Shown here in pieces: positions 45,665 through 57,976 of a stretch of 64,000 nucleotides of DNA (position 1 is its first letter; every line of letters begins with the position of its first letter). The notes below the pieces were generated by a model that was given only the letters and a program-made list of their open reading frames with translations, had not been told where the DNA came from and ran no database searches. Source of the stretch: Cunninghamia lanceolata (taxonomy: Eukaryota > Streptophyta > Pinopsida > Cupressales > Cupressaceae); the NCBI GenBank assembly GCA_027924645.1, contig BSBN01000252.1:4030001-4094000 (forward strand), read 5' to 3'. Position numbers and translations under genes: made by a program.

Positions 45665-47226
45665 GAGTTTGAAATATCCCACATAGGATATTTGCTAAAA
45701 TTTCTGATTTTATCCAAAAATCTGATTCAAACCCTAGTTCTGATTTTCTGATTTTATGTTTCAGATCTGATCATACACTTATTACAGCCACTTAGAGATG
45801 TCAAAACAACGTAAGAATCATGCCAAACATGTACCAAAACCTTTAGATGAATTACACAATGAAATACACATGGGTCCAACACCAAAATGATAGCAAAATG
45901 ATGGAAAAATCAGATCTGAAGTTTGCTGTCATAAAAATCAGAGATATAAAGTCTCCAAGTACATCAATTGCAATGGGCAAACATGCCAAACAATGCCCAG
46001 CTATCAAATGCTATAAACCCTAGGGTTTATACATAACAATCATATGCAAAATTCGACTCTCAAATGATGAAATTGAACGTCCAAAATGTGGCACCCAAAT
46101 TTAGGGTTTCAAACTCTAATGCAATGCAACTGCAACACACCAATGGCTGATCCAAAGTGGACACTCAGGTCTGCAACAAATCGCTGCTCCAAAAATGTTG
46201 TCAAAATTGCCAAAGGACGCAACGAAAATCACCAAAACCTCCTCCATAAGTGGGCGTTCCAGTGGAATGATGAAACCCTAGCAAAATTGCATCAAAACAC
46301 CAATCAACAATGCCGGAGGATGACCGATCTGCTGCTGTACCAAATCTGATTGCACTTTTCAAACCCTAGCAGCCAAAAGATGTCACAAAATTCCTCAAGG
46401 ATGAGGTCGCTCTACTCCTAGAAGGTGGCGCTCAAACCCTAGGTGGGAACCCTAGGCCAAATGCCTCCAACACTCGCCAGAAACCCTTCTTTGAATCTGA
46501 TCTGCAAATCTGATATGAAAATCTGCTCCTCTTCGCCAATGAACAACAATGAAGCACAATTTGATCACTGTCACGGAATCACCAAGTGATGAGCTAGGTT
46601 TTCGTCCAACTCACCGTGAACAACAAGGGTTTTTGTCCTTGGTTCAATGTTCAACTTTTGTTGCAGCCAAAGAGAGATAAACTCAAATCAAAATGTATAA
46701 TGCTTGGGATGATCAAATGCCTTCCAAGCAACTCTTATTTATACCCTTGTCAAATCTCTGCCATAGCCGACCTTGAATTGATATTTTCTTTTTTTCTTTT
46801 TCCCTCCAATATGGCCGACCAACTCAATTAGACTTGGGCGCCCAAAACTCAAATTAAAGATTTGATTTTTAAATAATATTTATCCTCCATTTTGGGCTCA
46901 CCACTCGAACAATAAAATATTATTATTTTATTTATTTTTAATCACCTTTTAACCCTCAAATGGGTCGTTCTCCTCCAAGCAAAAATATTTAAATACTTCT
47001 GACTCCAAAAATAATAATAAAATATATGAAGTCAAATCCCAAGTTCGCCTTGCCAAAGAAAAATAGTTAAGCTATAAAAAAATGATTTTTTCCAAATATC
47101 CATGCTCAAAACCCATAACTCAACCAAATCATTCCCTCATCTTATGAATTAGCCTACGGGAATGGTGAATAGGCTAACTCAATCCATGCTAGGTGATCAT
47201 GCCGGAAATGGGGACATTATGGAGTT
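45665..47226 (-). mobile_element. Solo LTR with target-site duplication GAGTT
   Basis: An LTR from TGAAATATCCC (45670) to GGGGACATTATG (47221) is flanked by GAGTT at 45665-45669 and 47222-47226. A TATA box on the minus strand (GGGTATAAATAAGAG, about 46732-46746) and the AGCCTACGGGAAT block (about 47152) give minus orientation and kinship with 41551-43000. The terminal CA is changed to TG. No internal element sequence accompanies it. Confidence 0.8.
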
Positions 47227-47687
47227 GTATTGTAAGACACACATTTGGATTTTGATTCCCTTTTCATCTAGATTGTGGGAGTTGCTTCTACATCCACCAT
47301 TTGATTTGTTTCTTCCGAAGGGGAGAAATGTTGTTTGCAGACAGTGGATTATTGTCTTTAGGCATTTGCCATTGACATAGGAGCTACTTTTTTGTGGGGG
47401 GATCTATCATCTCACTCTTTCTCTCCAATGGGGGGGTATTGATTGTATATTGGTGACATAAGTAGTCCTTGGGGGTCATGTTGAGTCCTTTCACTTTATT
47501 TTTTTCTTTCTTTTTTGGAAAGGGTTTTTTTTCTACGGATTTTTCTCCATTACTCCGTTTATGAGAGATTTTTTATACATGGGTACCTAACATGACCTTG
47601 TAGCCGAGACCCATCCATCATCCATCATTCATCATTGTATCATTTGCATGCTTTCTCATTGTCCCTAAGTTGTATTGAAGAGGGGAT
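47227..47687 (+). other. Continuation of the retroelement interior up to the polypurine tract
   Basis: Without the solo LTR this joins 45664. There is no credible ORF. It ends in GAAGAGGGGA (47678-47687), a polypurine tract just before an LTR-like TGTTGGTGTGAAC. Confidence 0.5.
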
Positions 47688-48026
47688 GTTGGTGTGAACA
47701 GGGTATATTACCTATCCGGTTTCCTTGTTAGGTCCTATTCATGCTAGTTTACTTAGAGCACACTTAGGTTAGTTATCTCTTTGTGTCTCATGTCATATGA
47801 TTAAGACACTTGTCATCATCCTATGTAGTCCTATCTCATCACCTTGCCTATAAGCAAAGTCCCTCATGTACTTTGTATCAATGTATCATATCATAATATC
47901 ATAATTTTATTTTGCATCACAATCAAACAATTCATCCTCTTGTTACTCTCTTGTGGAAGGTTATTTTTGGTTTTGTAGGTAATCTTGGGAGCTTGAGTCC
48001 ATTGGTGATTCTAATTTCTTACAATA
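47688..48026 (+). repeat. Probable 3' LTR (short, about 340 bp)
   Basis: It starts TGTTGGTGTG right after a polypurine tract. It contains TATAAGCAAAGTCC (about 47850) and a TGTATCA-rich polyadenylation-like stretch, and appears to end near AATAACA before LINE coding sequence begins. A second LTR was not found, so the right boundary is approximate. Confidence 0.5.
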
Positions 48027-48029
48027 ACA

Positions 48030-48442
48030 ATGTGGTGAAAGTGTTGCCCGTTACACTCTCAAATCACCACCCTATTGAAATTACTTTTTTTCCCTCCTTT
48101 CTCCTTCACCCTCCAAAAATGCTTTCCAAGGGCATTTTAAGTTGAATGTCTCTCATTTAAAGGATGATTCTTGCCTTAAGGATACTTCTAGTCTTTGGAA
48201 CATTTGTCAGGCCTATGTGAGAGGTCAGTCCAGTATCTTCAAGTGGGCCTTTTCTGTTAGTGTGGTGCAGAGTTTTTTAAGGTCTTATGGGAAAGATCAA
48301 GCCAAAAAGAAGGCTGAATACTTTAGGAAAGTTCAAGAGAATCTCATTTCTGTAGAGCAAGATCTTCAAAACGATCTTGCTAACCCTGTCTTGCAGAATA
48401 AAGTTGTGGAGCTGAGACATAAGTTGAGGTGTGATCAAGTGT
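48030..48442 (+). pseudogene. LINE ORF2 fragment, endonuclease end and linker
   Basis: Reads VKVLPVTLSNHHPIEITFFP, where SNHHPI corresponds to the SDHxPI block that holds the catalytic His of LINE endonucleases (first Asp changed to Asn). After one frameshift follow KLNVSHLKDD..., a WNICQAYVRGQSSIFKWAFS segment and a helical basic segment KAEYFRKVQENLISVEQDLQ, the linker before the RT domain. The frame is cut by the LTR at 48443. Confidence 0.75.
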
Positions 48443-50081
48443 TGTAATGTCCCCTTTTAGGATATTCCTGATTTCTTTATTAGAGATATTAAAGATCAAT
48501 AAATTAAGATAATATTCAGTTCCTAGCATCATTCATATTAAATTCATTTATAATAGCATAATTAATAATGAGAACAATACTACTTAACATAGACAATGAG
48601 AGCAAATCATCATAGCATAATCCACCTTTAGTTCAATTCATAACACAATTCAGTATCGACTATGTTCAAGTCTTAATCCTTACTTCCTTTCTAATCCTCA
48701 ACCTTGGATGGGGAATTACTTGTCTAGGGCGCGATGAAACCAACTCAATGGATGGATTTACTCCGCTTCTCCCTAACAAAACTAGGCCTATCCTAGGGTT
48801 GCAAGCAATAGAAATAACTAAGTATTAATCTTGACCATACTTCGATATACTTCAACATACCAAATGATCACATTTATTCATAGCACACTCTGTATTGGCT
48901 ATGTTCAAGTCTCAATCCTCATTTCTCTTCTTATCCTCAACCATGGATGGGGAATTACTTGTCTAGGGTGTGCTAAACCATCTCCATTCATTGGGATGGA
49001 ATTACTCCGCCTCTCCCTAACAAAACCACGCCACTCACTCACAGGTTGAAGGCAATAGAAGTGCATAGGCAATGAGTTTGAACATACCATTACTTAATGG
49101 GTTGTGAATGTAATCTATTGATGTTTTCCTATATATATTTCATAGCAAGTTTCACAATGCTTATATATACATATGTAATGATGCTAATGATAATTTTTCA
49201 ATTATATGCATTTGTCATTACTTACCACATGGTATTCATCATAATAAACATAGGGTTAGATACATCATACCGAGAAGATGATTCTTGCCTTTGTGAACTC
49301 TTAAGGGTTTCTTCCTTGCAGCCCAATATACTGCTGTATCTTTATCTTTCAGATCTGCTTCCAGTTATACTTTTTCCAATTCTGAAATTTATCCTTTTAT
49401 ATCTCTGTATAATTCAGAAGTCTTCTTGTTCTTTCATCCATGCCTTTTGAGAGAGGGAGGAGTTCCTTTTTGAACATCCTAAAAGCTGTTTTCCTTCGTG
49501 AAAGGTTATGTCCCTCTTGAGATTGCATCCTTTAGTATTGTAGGTGCTGCCTTTGATATGATCGCACCTCTTTGTGCATCGCTGGCTGCCCATCGTGGGG
49601 AATACATACCAACATATGGTATGCTGTATTAATAAGTGATTACCAGGGGATCGCACCATAAACTATAAACTTAAGACTCTTGGTATTGCTTTATCATGAA
49701 TCGCTGACTTTGCTAATATATTTATATTAGCTTATATGCTTATAATTATAATATTAAAATATTAATATTATTAATATTTATATTTATTTATATTGAGTTT
49801 TATATAATATAATAATATATATTTATATACTATAATATTTGAATAGTAATATTTATATTTATATTTGTTTTATCCTTACATAATAATATTTAAATTGTTA
49901 ATATTTATATTTATATTTATATTTATATATTATATATTATATTTATATTTGTCATTTATAAATATAATAATATATTCTTGTTAATAAATATATTATAGTT
50001 TAAGAAAGCAATTTCATCATTTATCATGATGTTTAAATCTTTAATTTAAACAATGCCTTAATATCGGGACATCACAAGTGT
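48438..50081 (+). mobile_element. Solo LTR in the LINE, target-site duplication AGTGT
   Basis: Starts TGTAATGTCCCC at 48443 and ends GGGACATCACA at 50076, flanked by AGTGT at 48438-48442 and 50077-50081. LINE sequence continues across it. It contains an internal direct repeat (about 48645-48815 and 48885-49060, core CTCAACC(T/A)TGGATGGGGAATTAC) and a strongly AT-rich 3' part (49710-50040). Orientation is plus, opposite to the other solo LTRs. Confidence 0.9.
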
Positions 50082-51620
50082 CTAAAGATAAAGGTGCTAA
50101 GCTGAGGACTAAGCTGAATTGGCTCAAATTGGGTGATAAGGGCTAAAATTTTTTCTTTAATTTTCTTAGAGATAAGCAAGCTAGAGAGAGAATATCTGCT
50201 CTTAATGTTGATGGTTCCTTGGTCAATGAAGATTCTCAGATTAGAAAGGCCTTTCATCTTTTCTATAAAGATTTGTTTACCTCAGGGGGTGAGTTTTTGG
50301 AGGTCTCAAGAAATAGAGAGATAATCAAGAATATTGTGCCCTATAAACTTAGTAGAAAATGTGCTATTGTCCTTGATAAACCTCTCTCTTTAGATGAAAT
50401 TAAAAATGCTATTTTCACTTGGGAATGAAAAATCCCCTACGATGGTTTTCTATTGAGTGCTATAAGGTAAATAAGGAATAGATTGCCCCTTACCTATTGG
50501 AAGTCTACAATGAAGCCATCTTTGCTGGTAATCTGGGTAAAGATATTAATGGAGGCATTATTAATTTGTTACCAAAGGATGGAGACACTACTCAAGTTAA
50601 AAATTGGAGACCTATTACTTTGTTTAATGTCTCTTATAGTTTTTTTTTTGCTAAAGTTCTTGCTCAAAGGTTGAAAGATGGCCTTCCTTCAATTATTTCA
50701 TTTACTCAAATTGAGTTTGTTAAAGGAAGATATATTTTGGATAACCTTCTCACAAGTTGGGAGGAGATGCAATGGGCTAAGGACTCTCAACAGGGGGTTT
50801 GCATGGCACTAATTGATTTGAAAAGGTTTATGGTAGAATTGAATGGCCCTTTATCCTTTTGGTGTTGAAAATCTTAGGCTTTCGAGAAACCTTATGCAGA
50901 TATATTGAAGTATTATTTCAGGATGCTTCTGTTCAAGTTAGTGTTAATGAAGTGTTGTCTTCCCCCTTTCCCCTTCAGAGATCTATTAGATAGGGCTGCC
51001 GCTTGCCCCATCCATTTTTGTTATTATAGCAAAAGCCCTTGATTATGTTGTAAGACATTCTTCTCTTTGTCCTCCTTTGAAAGGTTTCGTTCTTCCAAAT
51101 CAAGATATTCTGTTGGAATGTCAACTTGCAAATGATACTGCTCTTTTCTCTGCTTTAGGGAAGGATAATTTTGAGAATCTTCGGAATAGATTTGACTGTT
51201 TATTGTATTGCTTCTGGATCAAAGATTGTTGTCCACAAATCTGTGATCTTAAGTTGCAAAGATCACCCTCATGATTGGGTTGCTGGTAAAGGTTGGGATT
51301 GGGTAGGCCTTAACAAGCTTGTCATATATCTTGGTATTCCATTTGCCCTTCCTCCTCTCAAAGAAATGCGGTCCTCGGTGATGAACAAATTCTTTAAGTG
51401 GCAGGCTAATATTTTATCTATGGTAGGTAGGTTTCAGGTTTACTGGAAAGTTTTTTCTTCCTTCTCAATTTATTACTCCTCTCTATGGTTGGTTTTCTCT
51501 TCCCACATGAATCAGTTGAATAAATTGATTAGGAGCTTTCTTTGGTTTGATGCCAAGGGGTTAAAAAAGGGCATATTGTTGGGTGGGATGTTTGTTGCAA
51601 GCCTAGTGAGGTTGGGGGTA
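50082..51620 (+). pseudogene. LINE reverse transcriptase domain
   Basis: From KLRTKLNWLKLGDKG the sequence follows LINE ORF2 with frameshifts: KDLFTSGGEF, PLSLDEIKNAIF, a PYDGF block, IINLLPKDGD, NWRPITLFNVSY, AKVLAQRLKD, EFVKGRYILDNL and QGVCMALIDLKR. The polymerase box, usually FADD, reads QLANDTALF (about 51125-51150), with the first catalytic Asp changed to Asn. Later come WVGLNKLVIYLGIPFA and the thumb and linker region. Stops and shifts near 50160, 50428, 50866, 50990 and 51272 show that it is dead. Confidence 0.9.
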
Positions 51621-53045
51621 TGGGTTTGAAAAATTTATTCTCACAATGTGTATCTTTGGCAGTAAAATGGGTCTTGAGGTCTCTTGGTATGGAACCTTGG
51701 AAAATATTGATCAAAAATAATATCCTAAGGGGGTATCCAAAGGGAAAACCCAACTGTGCTGGTCATCAATTAGTGGATATCCTGTTTGGTAATTTTAGAA
51801 TTCATATTAATGATTCCCTTGTTTTTGGTGTTATTTGGAAGGCTTGGGAGATTGCTAGAAAATATGTGGTAAATTTTGATGTGAAGAACATTCATAATGA
51901 TCCTTTCTGTTCTTTTAGATCCATCTGGGAGTGTCTTCGATTCAAGGATAAGCCTCTTCCTCTTTAGAGAGGATACTTGTCTCTTAACTGGTATAATGAA
52001 GGTTTGAATTGTTTTTTTTACAAATTATTGATGGGAGTGGGTTAGGCCCTTGGGAGACCCTCAAAGAAAGGTTTTTATTACCTGAGGCTCGAAAAAGAAC
52101 ATATTCTATGATTAAAAAAGTTGTGGGAAATGATTGTTCGGTGTTGGAAACAAATCAAAATCTTGAGTTATTGCTAAACTTCTCTTGGAAATGTGGGAAT
52201 AACCTGTTGGAAGCTATTGAAAAAAGTGTCTACTGTCTGCTCTTTAAAATTGAAAACTTTCACTGCCATTTTAATTTCTCTAGGGTTTAAATGATGCTGA
52301 AGCTTTTTGGTCTGTTAGGATTAGGTGGTTATGGTCCCCTTCTATTGAGCCCAAGAAGTTTTCTTTAGATGGTTCCTCCGTTTGAGGGAACTGGCAGTTG
52401 AGGAATACTGTTCTTACTCTGGATCTTTCAATTGTCTTGTTTGTGGGGAAGTAGAATTTGTCAATCATTTGTTCTTTAATTGTGTGTATGCTAGAATTAT
52501 TTGGGACTGTTTTCTCCTTATTAGGCCTAGTTGGGCTGGGAAAGAGTCTATTCTTGGTGGGATGTTTTATTTGGATGTATTGGTCAGTCTAAGAATTATA
52601 ATTCCTTTTTTTTGATAAATTATGGCTTATTCTTCCATCTGAGGTTTTATGGTTTTTGTGGAATTAAAGAAATAAGCATATTTTTTAGGATGGCTCTAGG
52701 GACCTTACGGGCTTCTCTAGATAGGTCACTATTTTCCTTATATCCTTGCAAGTTAGTATTCAGGTGGACAAATCTGAAGGAGTCAAGAAACTTATTGAAG
52801 AGGGCAATCCTAAAAACAAAGATAAAGAGGTCGATGATAGTGAATCTTTTGAGTCTTCTGTTCCATTGCCTAAGTCTGAGTTAGGCAACTGATGGCATCC
52901 CTATGAGTGCTTTTCCTTGAATGGTGGCTGCAGAAATGTATGCGTTATACCATTACAGATTTGGATAAGAAAAACAAAACTATTATCAAGGCTGAAGAAA
53001 GAGAGGTTACTGATAAGAAGAAAGATGATAAGGCTTCTTAATGCT
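51620..53045 (+). pseudogene. LINE ORF2 C-terminal region with zinc knuckle
   Basis: Reads LKNLFSQCVSLAVKWVLRSL, KKRTYSMIKKVV and, at about 52434-52486, CLVCGEVEFVNHLFFNC followed by ARIIWDCF. This is the Cys/His region (zf-RVT type) typical of plant LINE ORF2 ends. A tail rich in Lys and Glu ends at about 53040 (KKDDKAS). The frame changes several times. Confidence 0.8.
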
Positions 53046-53280
53046 GTGTTTTTTATTTTGGCTGTTCATTTGGATTGATTATGCTCTAAAGATCATGTAA
53101 TAGTTTATAACTTTATAGTATCTCCTATATTTTGCTTGGGTCTTGATGAGTGTTTTGATCTGTTAGTTTTGTATTGGTGATACTTGCTTCTCTGTGAGAG
53201 ATACTTTTAGCTATGCTTTGTATTTCTGCTGCTTTTAAGAGCCATATCTGTACACTTTTTCAATATAAAAAAAGTAATTA

Positions 53281-54600
53281 TATCTATCTAAGCACACATA
53301 CACAAGATCTCTCATAAGATGTTTGAACATCCATTTTAGCAGCAAGTAGGCATAAAATTCCTATGAGAAAACTAAGTGCAAATGACACTTATAAGGGTTT
53401 ACAAAACTTTGCATGAAAAATAATAAAGAAGCTAACTAGAACTTCTAAGCTATGAATAGTTTGTTTGCACACAAAGCAAGCTTAGTATACAATTTTGTCA
53501 ACAAATGCTAAACCCTAAATCAGGAAATCTTCAAATAGATCTCTGATAAGGATAACTATCAATTAAAAATAGATCTTCTAGAAAATCATCTAAAAATAAC
53601 TGACCTATAAATAACTGTCTAAAAATGGACTTTTTAGAATATGATTCTCTCTTTGAAAATAGTGATGGCTAAAAATAGCACAGGCCATAAATTATACACT
53701 TGATAGTTGGCTCTGACGAAGCTCTTCCTCTCTGATTGTGGCAACTCCATTGATTAAGTCTGAAATGCTAATGACGATTCTTGGTGTCTTGAATTTCCTT
53801 AATTCTGTTGATTTTTCAGCAAATCCTTGCTGAAAATTGCAAACTTTGAATGCTTTGAAACCCTAACATTCATCCTTTACTTGAAGAATACAATCAGCTG
53901 TCTGTTTGATGTTGATGATGACTGAAAATAACCTCAACATGTAGAAAATCTGAAAATCCCAAGCGCCCCTGCTGTTATACAAGTCTGCAAACTCAGTCTG
54001 CTGCAAACAGACAACAACCGTGTAGAAAACTTTGCTGATATCTGCTGTGTATGACCAAAACTTGACAGAGCTACTGTTGTAGACGAAGACTGCTGATGGC
54101 AATATATTGCTCTCTGTTATTTTGAATGATGCAAGTCTGCTGGAAGTCAACATGGAACTTTTCCTATGGGACTTTGTTTCAAAAAAGAAGATCAAACAAT
54201 CACATTATTGTTTGCAAACCTGCTGCTATCTGCTATTTGAGTGATAAAAGCCTCCTGAAATCCCATTGTGATTACTGTTGTATGCTGCTGATAGCAAGCC
54301 TTTGACAACTCTATGAAATGATGACTGAACTTTATGTAAGAAGAGAGTGACCAGTTGATTGTTAGCTGAAAACATCTTGAAAATATGCTCAAACCCTAGG
54401 CATTTTAGCAGAAATACTTGGAAAAACTGAGCTTAGATGATATGAAACCCTGCTGAAAATGAAGAACACTCTGCAAAACTCAGACGCCCCTGCTAATGCC
54501 TGAACAATCAGCAATACATGTGCGAAATGTCTGATCTAACCCTAGCAACTTGATCAAATCATGGAGAATCTGTTCTTTTACCTTAAACATCTGCTATTCC
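53281..54600. other. Repeat-like DNA, no gene recognised
   Basis: AT-rich sequence with a local repeat of AAAAATAGATCTTCTAGAAAATC-like phrases (53530-53670) and two related blocks around CCCAAGCGCCCCTGCTG (53958) and CTCAGACGCCCCTGCTA (54480). No protein motif was found on either strand. Confidence 0.45.
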
Positions 54601-54604
54601 TTAT

Positions 54605-55140
54605 TGCAGCGCACATTGTTGCATGGAGTAATACATTTTGCCTTTGAAAAATTGTCCTTCTATGAGGAGCGCACCTCTGTGCCAGGGCTGCAACTTTTTG
54701 TTCATGAAAACCTATCACTCTATCAGAATGGCATGCATTTGTCTACTGCTGGGTAGATTTTTGTCCTTGAAAATTTTTGGTCGCTTACTATATGGCACAC
54801 ACCATTACATACTTACTGCAACCTTTAACTTCATGAAAACTGGTTTGCCTTTCATGAGGTGCTCACAGGGACATTATGTTGCAGATTTTGCCTTGAAGGT
54901 TTTAATTCACTTCAATATGGAGCATGCTCCTTTGTATATGCCCTGCAACTTAAAAATCTGCTTCTCTGTTATGGTGAACATGCCCTTTCACTGCCTTGTA
55001 AGTTTTTAACACAAACTCAACACCTATTATGTGGCATGCATCCTAATATTCTCTTGCAGACTTTAACTCAATGAAAACTTTCTTTCCTTCAGTATGGTGT
55101 GACTGTGTGCCATTACACTGCCTTGAATTTTTTTGGTGAC
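54605..55140 (+). repeat. Degenerate minisatellite (about 60-bp unit)
   Basis: Eight or nine units of 55-70 bp repeat the pattern T(C/T)TAT(G/A)TGGCATGCA ... ACTGCAACTTTTAACTTCATGAAAACT. They diverge strongly from each other, so this is an old array. The overlapping ORFs in it are by-products. Confidence 0.75.
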
Positions 55141-56166
55141 ATGATGAATTTTCGTCCTTTCTCCATCATCCAAGCTCCAATCTTTGCCTTGCTGGATGTG
55201 TTCGAAAGCTCCTTTCATTTGCCTTGCAAACACATGGATGAGAGATGACAAAAACAACATAGACAACCATTATGAAGTTTGAAAGACGACTCATGACTGA
55301 AGAAATAACAAGGATTAAGCTTGAAATGTGACATGATACAAAAAATTTCATATGGGTACAACAGGTATCATGGCGGTAGACATTGTATGGCTACATCAGA
55401 ATGGTATCAAAACATAGCAACTTGTGGCTCTATTGAAGCAAATTTTGGGATGGGGAGAGTGCTGTGTTAAAATTTTCTATTCAAGCATAAAATTTGCTTT
55501 GGGGTTAGGTCTCTGACTGTGTCCATTCATCGTGCAAGGGCCTGATCACATCAAGTTGCTTAAAGTGGTGGCTTTTGGATTTTTTTCAGCTCCCACTACT
55601 TTGAAACTTGTGAAAAGAGCAGTTATTACTGTTGGATAGATGACAACTGATTCCTCAAACTTTTATTATGAATAGATAGTCTGGAAAGTTAAGATGAAGT
55701 TCCAAATTTTGCAGTGGAACTTCAACATAGATGAGTGGATATCTATCTCTATTTCTTTCACTAAACCATGTCAATATCTGCTTCCTATTTGTAGAAGCAT
55801 AACTCGTCTTAGGTATGCTATTGTGATCCTTCCTTAAATAAGATCATTATCCATTGGTTGCTGTAACATGTAACTAGTCTGTAGGTTAACGTGAGACTTT
55901 ATTGAACTGATAGTTCTAGAGTCCTTTTGTTTTGCAGCATTTGTGGTGATATTACCTCATGTCTTACTGATTGTGACCATCCATTGCCTTATCTGATTTT
56001 TCTGGCATGTGATAGATTAAATGGCAATTCAAAGTGCAATATAGAAGATTTACTTTTATATTTTTTTCCAGTTTTTCAATTCTTAGTAACGATTTGTGTT
56101 ATTATTGGAGTTCTGCAGAGAAACAAAATAGATGATTAATAATTTTGATAAGATACAAGCTCAAAG
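55141..56166. other. Spacer and possible 5' region of the SNRNP25 exon
   Basis: No ORF of note. TGGTATCAAAACAT at about 55403 is a weak primer-site look-alike after a possible LTR. Acceptor-like TTTTGTTTTGCAG (55926-55938) and GGAGTTCTGCAG (56108-56119) lie upstream of the coding exon and would fit introns in the 5' untranslated region. Confidence 0.4.
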
Positions 56167-56365
56167 ATGGAAGATTTTGGGGTATACAAAAACAGCAATT
56201 TGAAGAGGGCTCGTTTACAATCATTGCTTTCCACTCTTCTTGATGATCCTGTACTTAAAGATGTGCCCAAAAATCCAAATGTTGCTGATGTTAATACCCT
56301 AATCAGCTTAGAGCAGGGAAGTGCCATGAAGCTTTTTGTACTTAGGATGGACAACACCATGTTTG
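56167..56365 (+). CDS. SNRNP25: U11/U12 snRNP 25 kDa protein, first coding exon
   Basis: About 66 codons from ATG at 56167 to a strong splice donor (TTTG|GTACGT) at about 56366. The protein starts MEDFGVYKNSNLKRARLQSL and continues LLDDPVLKDVPKNPNVADVN and TLISLEQGSAMKLFVLRMDN, which is the N-terminal block of plant U11/U12-25K just before its ubiquitin-like fold. The protein belongs to the U11/U12 di-snRNP, which recognises the 5' splice site of U12-type introns. Two in-frame stops (TGA TAA, about 56146-56151) lie just upstream and support this start. No stop or frameshift interrupts it, unlike all transposon frames around. The remaining exons were not found in the window; either a very long intron carries them beyond it or this is an isolated fragment. 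Confidence 0.75.
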
Positions 56366-57826
56366 GTACGTCATTCTTGCCTATTAAACTTCATTGTTTT
56401 CAGGCTCTAGCACGATTTGATTTGCTGCTTTTGGGCTTAGGCTTGAGATTTGTTCATTTTAGGTTTACCAACTCTTGCTTTGTTCAGCTTTCTTTTGTAC
56501 TTTGTGTTTAGTTGCTTTTCGTAACCTAGAATGTTTTTTAAAATTTTTTCTCTAGTTCTTATTTTTTTAATAATTGATTGTACTTTCCAAGTCCTATTAA
56601 TCTATTTTGGTTATTTGTGGACATTAATATATCCTCTCATTCTTGGTTATCTTTGTATGATATTGAATAAGACTATTCCATTTGCTTTCAGTAGAATGAG
56701 TCACATGTATGTAAAATAGTATGGTTAAAGATTATTAGAAGTTGGAAATAAACGTAACTTCTTATTACTTAATTTTCTTACTTTATACGGGGAACATGCA
56801 TCATACAGTTTTATCCTATAGGTTATATCCTTGTTCTTTTACTCTTTTGGGGGCATTTTCTATTTGTTCTTTATTCTCAGGACCTTATTGTCTTGTACGT
56901 TCAGAACATCTTGATTTCTGCAGTTTGCAAGGAGTTGGGTCTCAAGGAAGACTAAAATGTAACTTGTATAGTCATTAAAATCTATAACATGTGATGAGTT
57001 GCTGAAAGCTTGTTCAAGGAAAGTGTTGTCTTGCAAACTAATAATTTGTCTGACCATGTTTCAGAACTACAGAATTTTATGTTCAAATGGTGATATCGAC
57101 TAAATTTTTGTGCTGAATGCAAGTGTTTTTGGAAGAAAACTTTGTCAATTTTTTTTGTTGATGTGTTTCAGATCACAGAAAACTTTATTCACTATAATGG
57201 ACTATGGAATATCATGGCTTTAAAGTTTTGTATGTGAAGGTGTTTCATAACTTTCAAACACAAACTGGAATGGTACTTGTCTATAGGAAACCAAGCATCA
57301 AAGATGCTACATCTTTCTAGTATTGAGATCATGTATGAATAAAATGGAGGGATTATTTTTATCTATAACTTTACCTTGACTGCTACTACATATGGCTTCC
57401 TTTTCCTTGTCATTCTATTATTTTTTTGGGAGAGGTGGTAAATGATTGAAAACACTCTTTCCATAAATAGAAGCTAATCACTTCTCTTCAAGCCTTAGTT
57501 TTAGTCTCTTATTATTAGATTTTGTGAACCTTTTAAATAGGCATAGGATAACATAACCTCGGGTACTAACACAATCTTCTTAGACATTGCATAGAGATGA
57601 CAACAACACATAAAATTACACAAAAGTATAACTTTATTATTAACAAAGGGATCTCTCCATCATAGTTCAAAAATTTGGACTTAGCAAAAACTTCGTAGAT
57701 CCAAATTATTTCAAAAGCTTGGAATTGGAAAATTTTCCAAATATTAAAAAAACACATAAATTTGTAAAAATATTATTCAAAAACATGCATATTACAGAAT
57801 TTAGAGAACATATTACTGATTTTTTT

Positions 57827-57863
<37 letters not shown>

Positions 57864-57976
57864 CTATAAAATCAGAGTTTAATACACATCATAGATCAAA
57901 AAACAATTTCAATACATATCAACTTCAAGTTTCATTATAAATAAAATTTACAAATTATAATTTCAATGTTCATAAT
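56366..57976. other. Probable intron of SNRNP25 or intergenic DNA
   Basis: T-rich sequence with several acceptor-like sites (for example TTTATTCTCAG at about 56870-56880 and GTGTTTCAG at about 57170) but no exon continuing the U11/U12-25K ubiquitin-like domain. A (CA)n microsatellite is at 57831-57858. Confidence 0.5.
57831..57858 (+). repeat. (CA)n microsatellite
   Basis: About 14 CA units in a row. Confidence 0.95.

Larger units (their letters stand above)
48030..53280 (+). mobile_element. LINE (L1-type) retrotransposon, 5'-truncated, decayed, split by a solo LTR
   Basis: LINE ORF2 sequence occurs at 48030-48442 and resumes at 50077 after an inserted solo LTR. It runs through RT, the C-terminal region and a Cys/His knuckle to an A-rich end (CAATATAAAAAAAG at about 53262-53275). 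The apurinic endonuclease domain is missing apart from its last strand. Many stops and frameshifts are present. Confidence 0.85.

Noticed and set aside
46086..46349. 87-codon ORF
   Set aside because: It lies inside a solo LTR bounded by target-site copies and has no motif.
55370..55420. TGGTATCAAAACAT as a primer binding site with an LTR to its left
   Set aside because: It matches the tRNA-iMet site only in the first eight bases and no LTR boundary or partner could be found.
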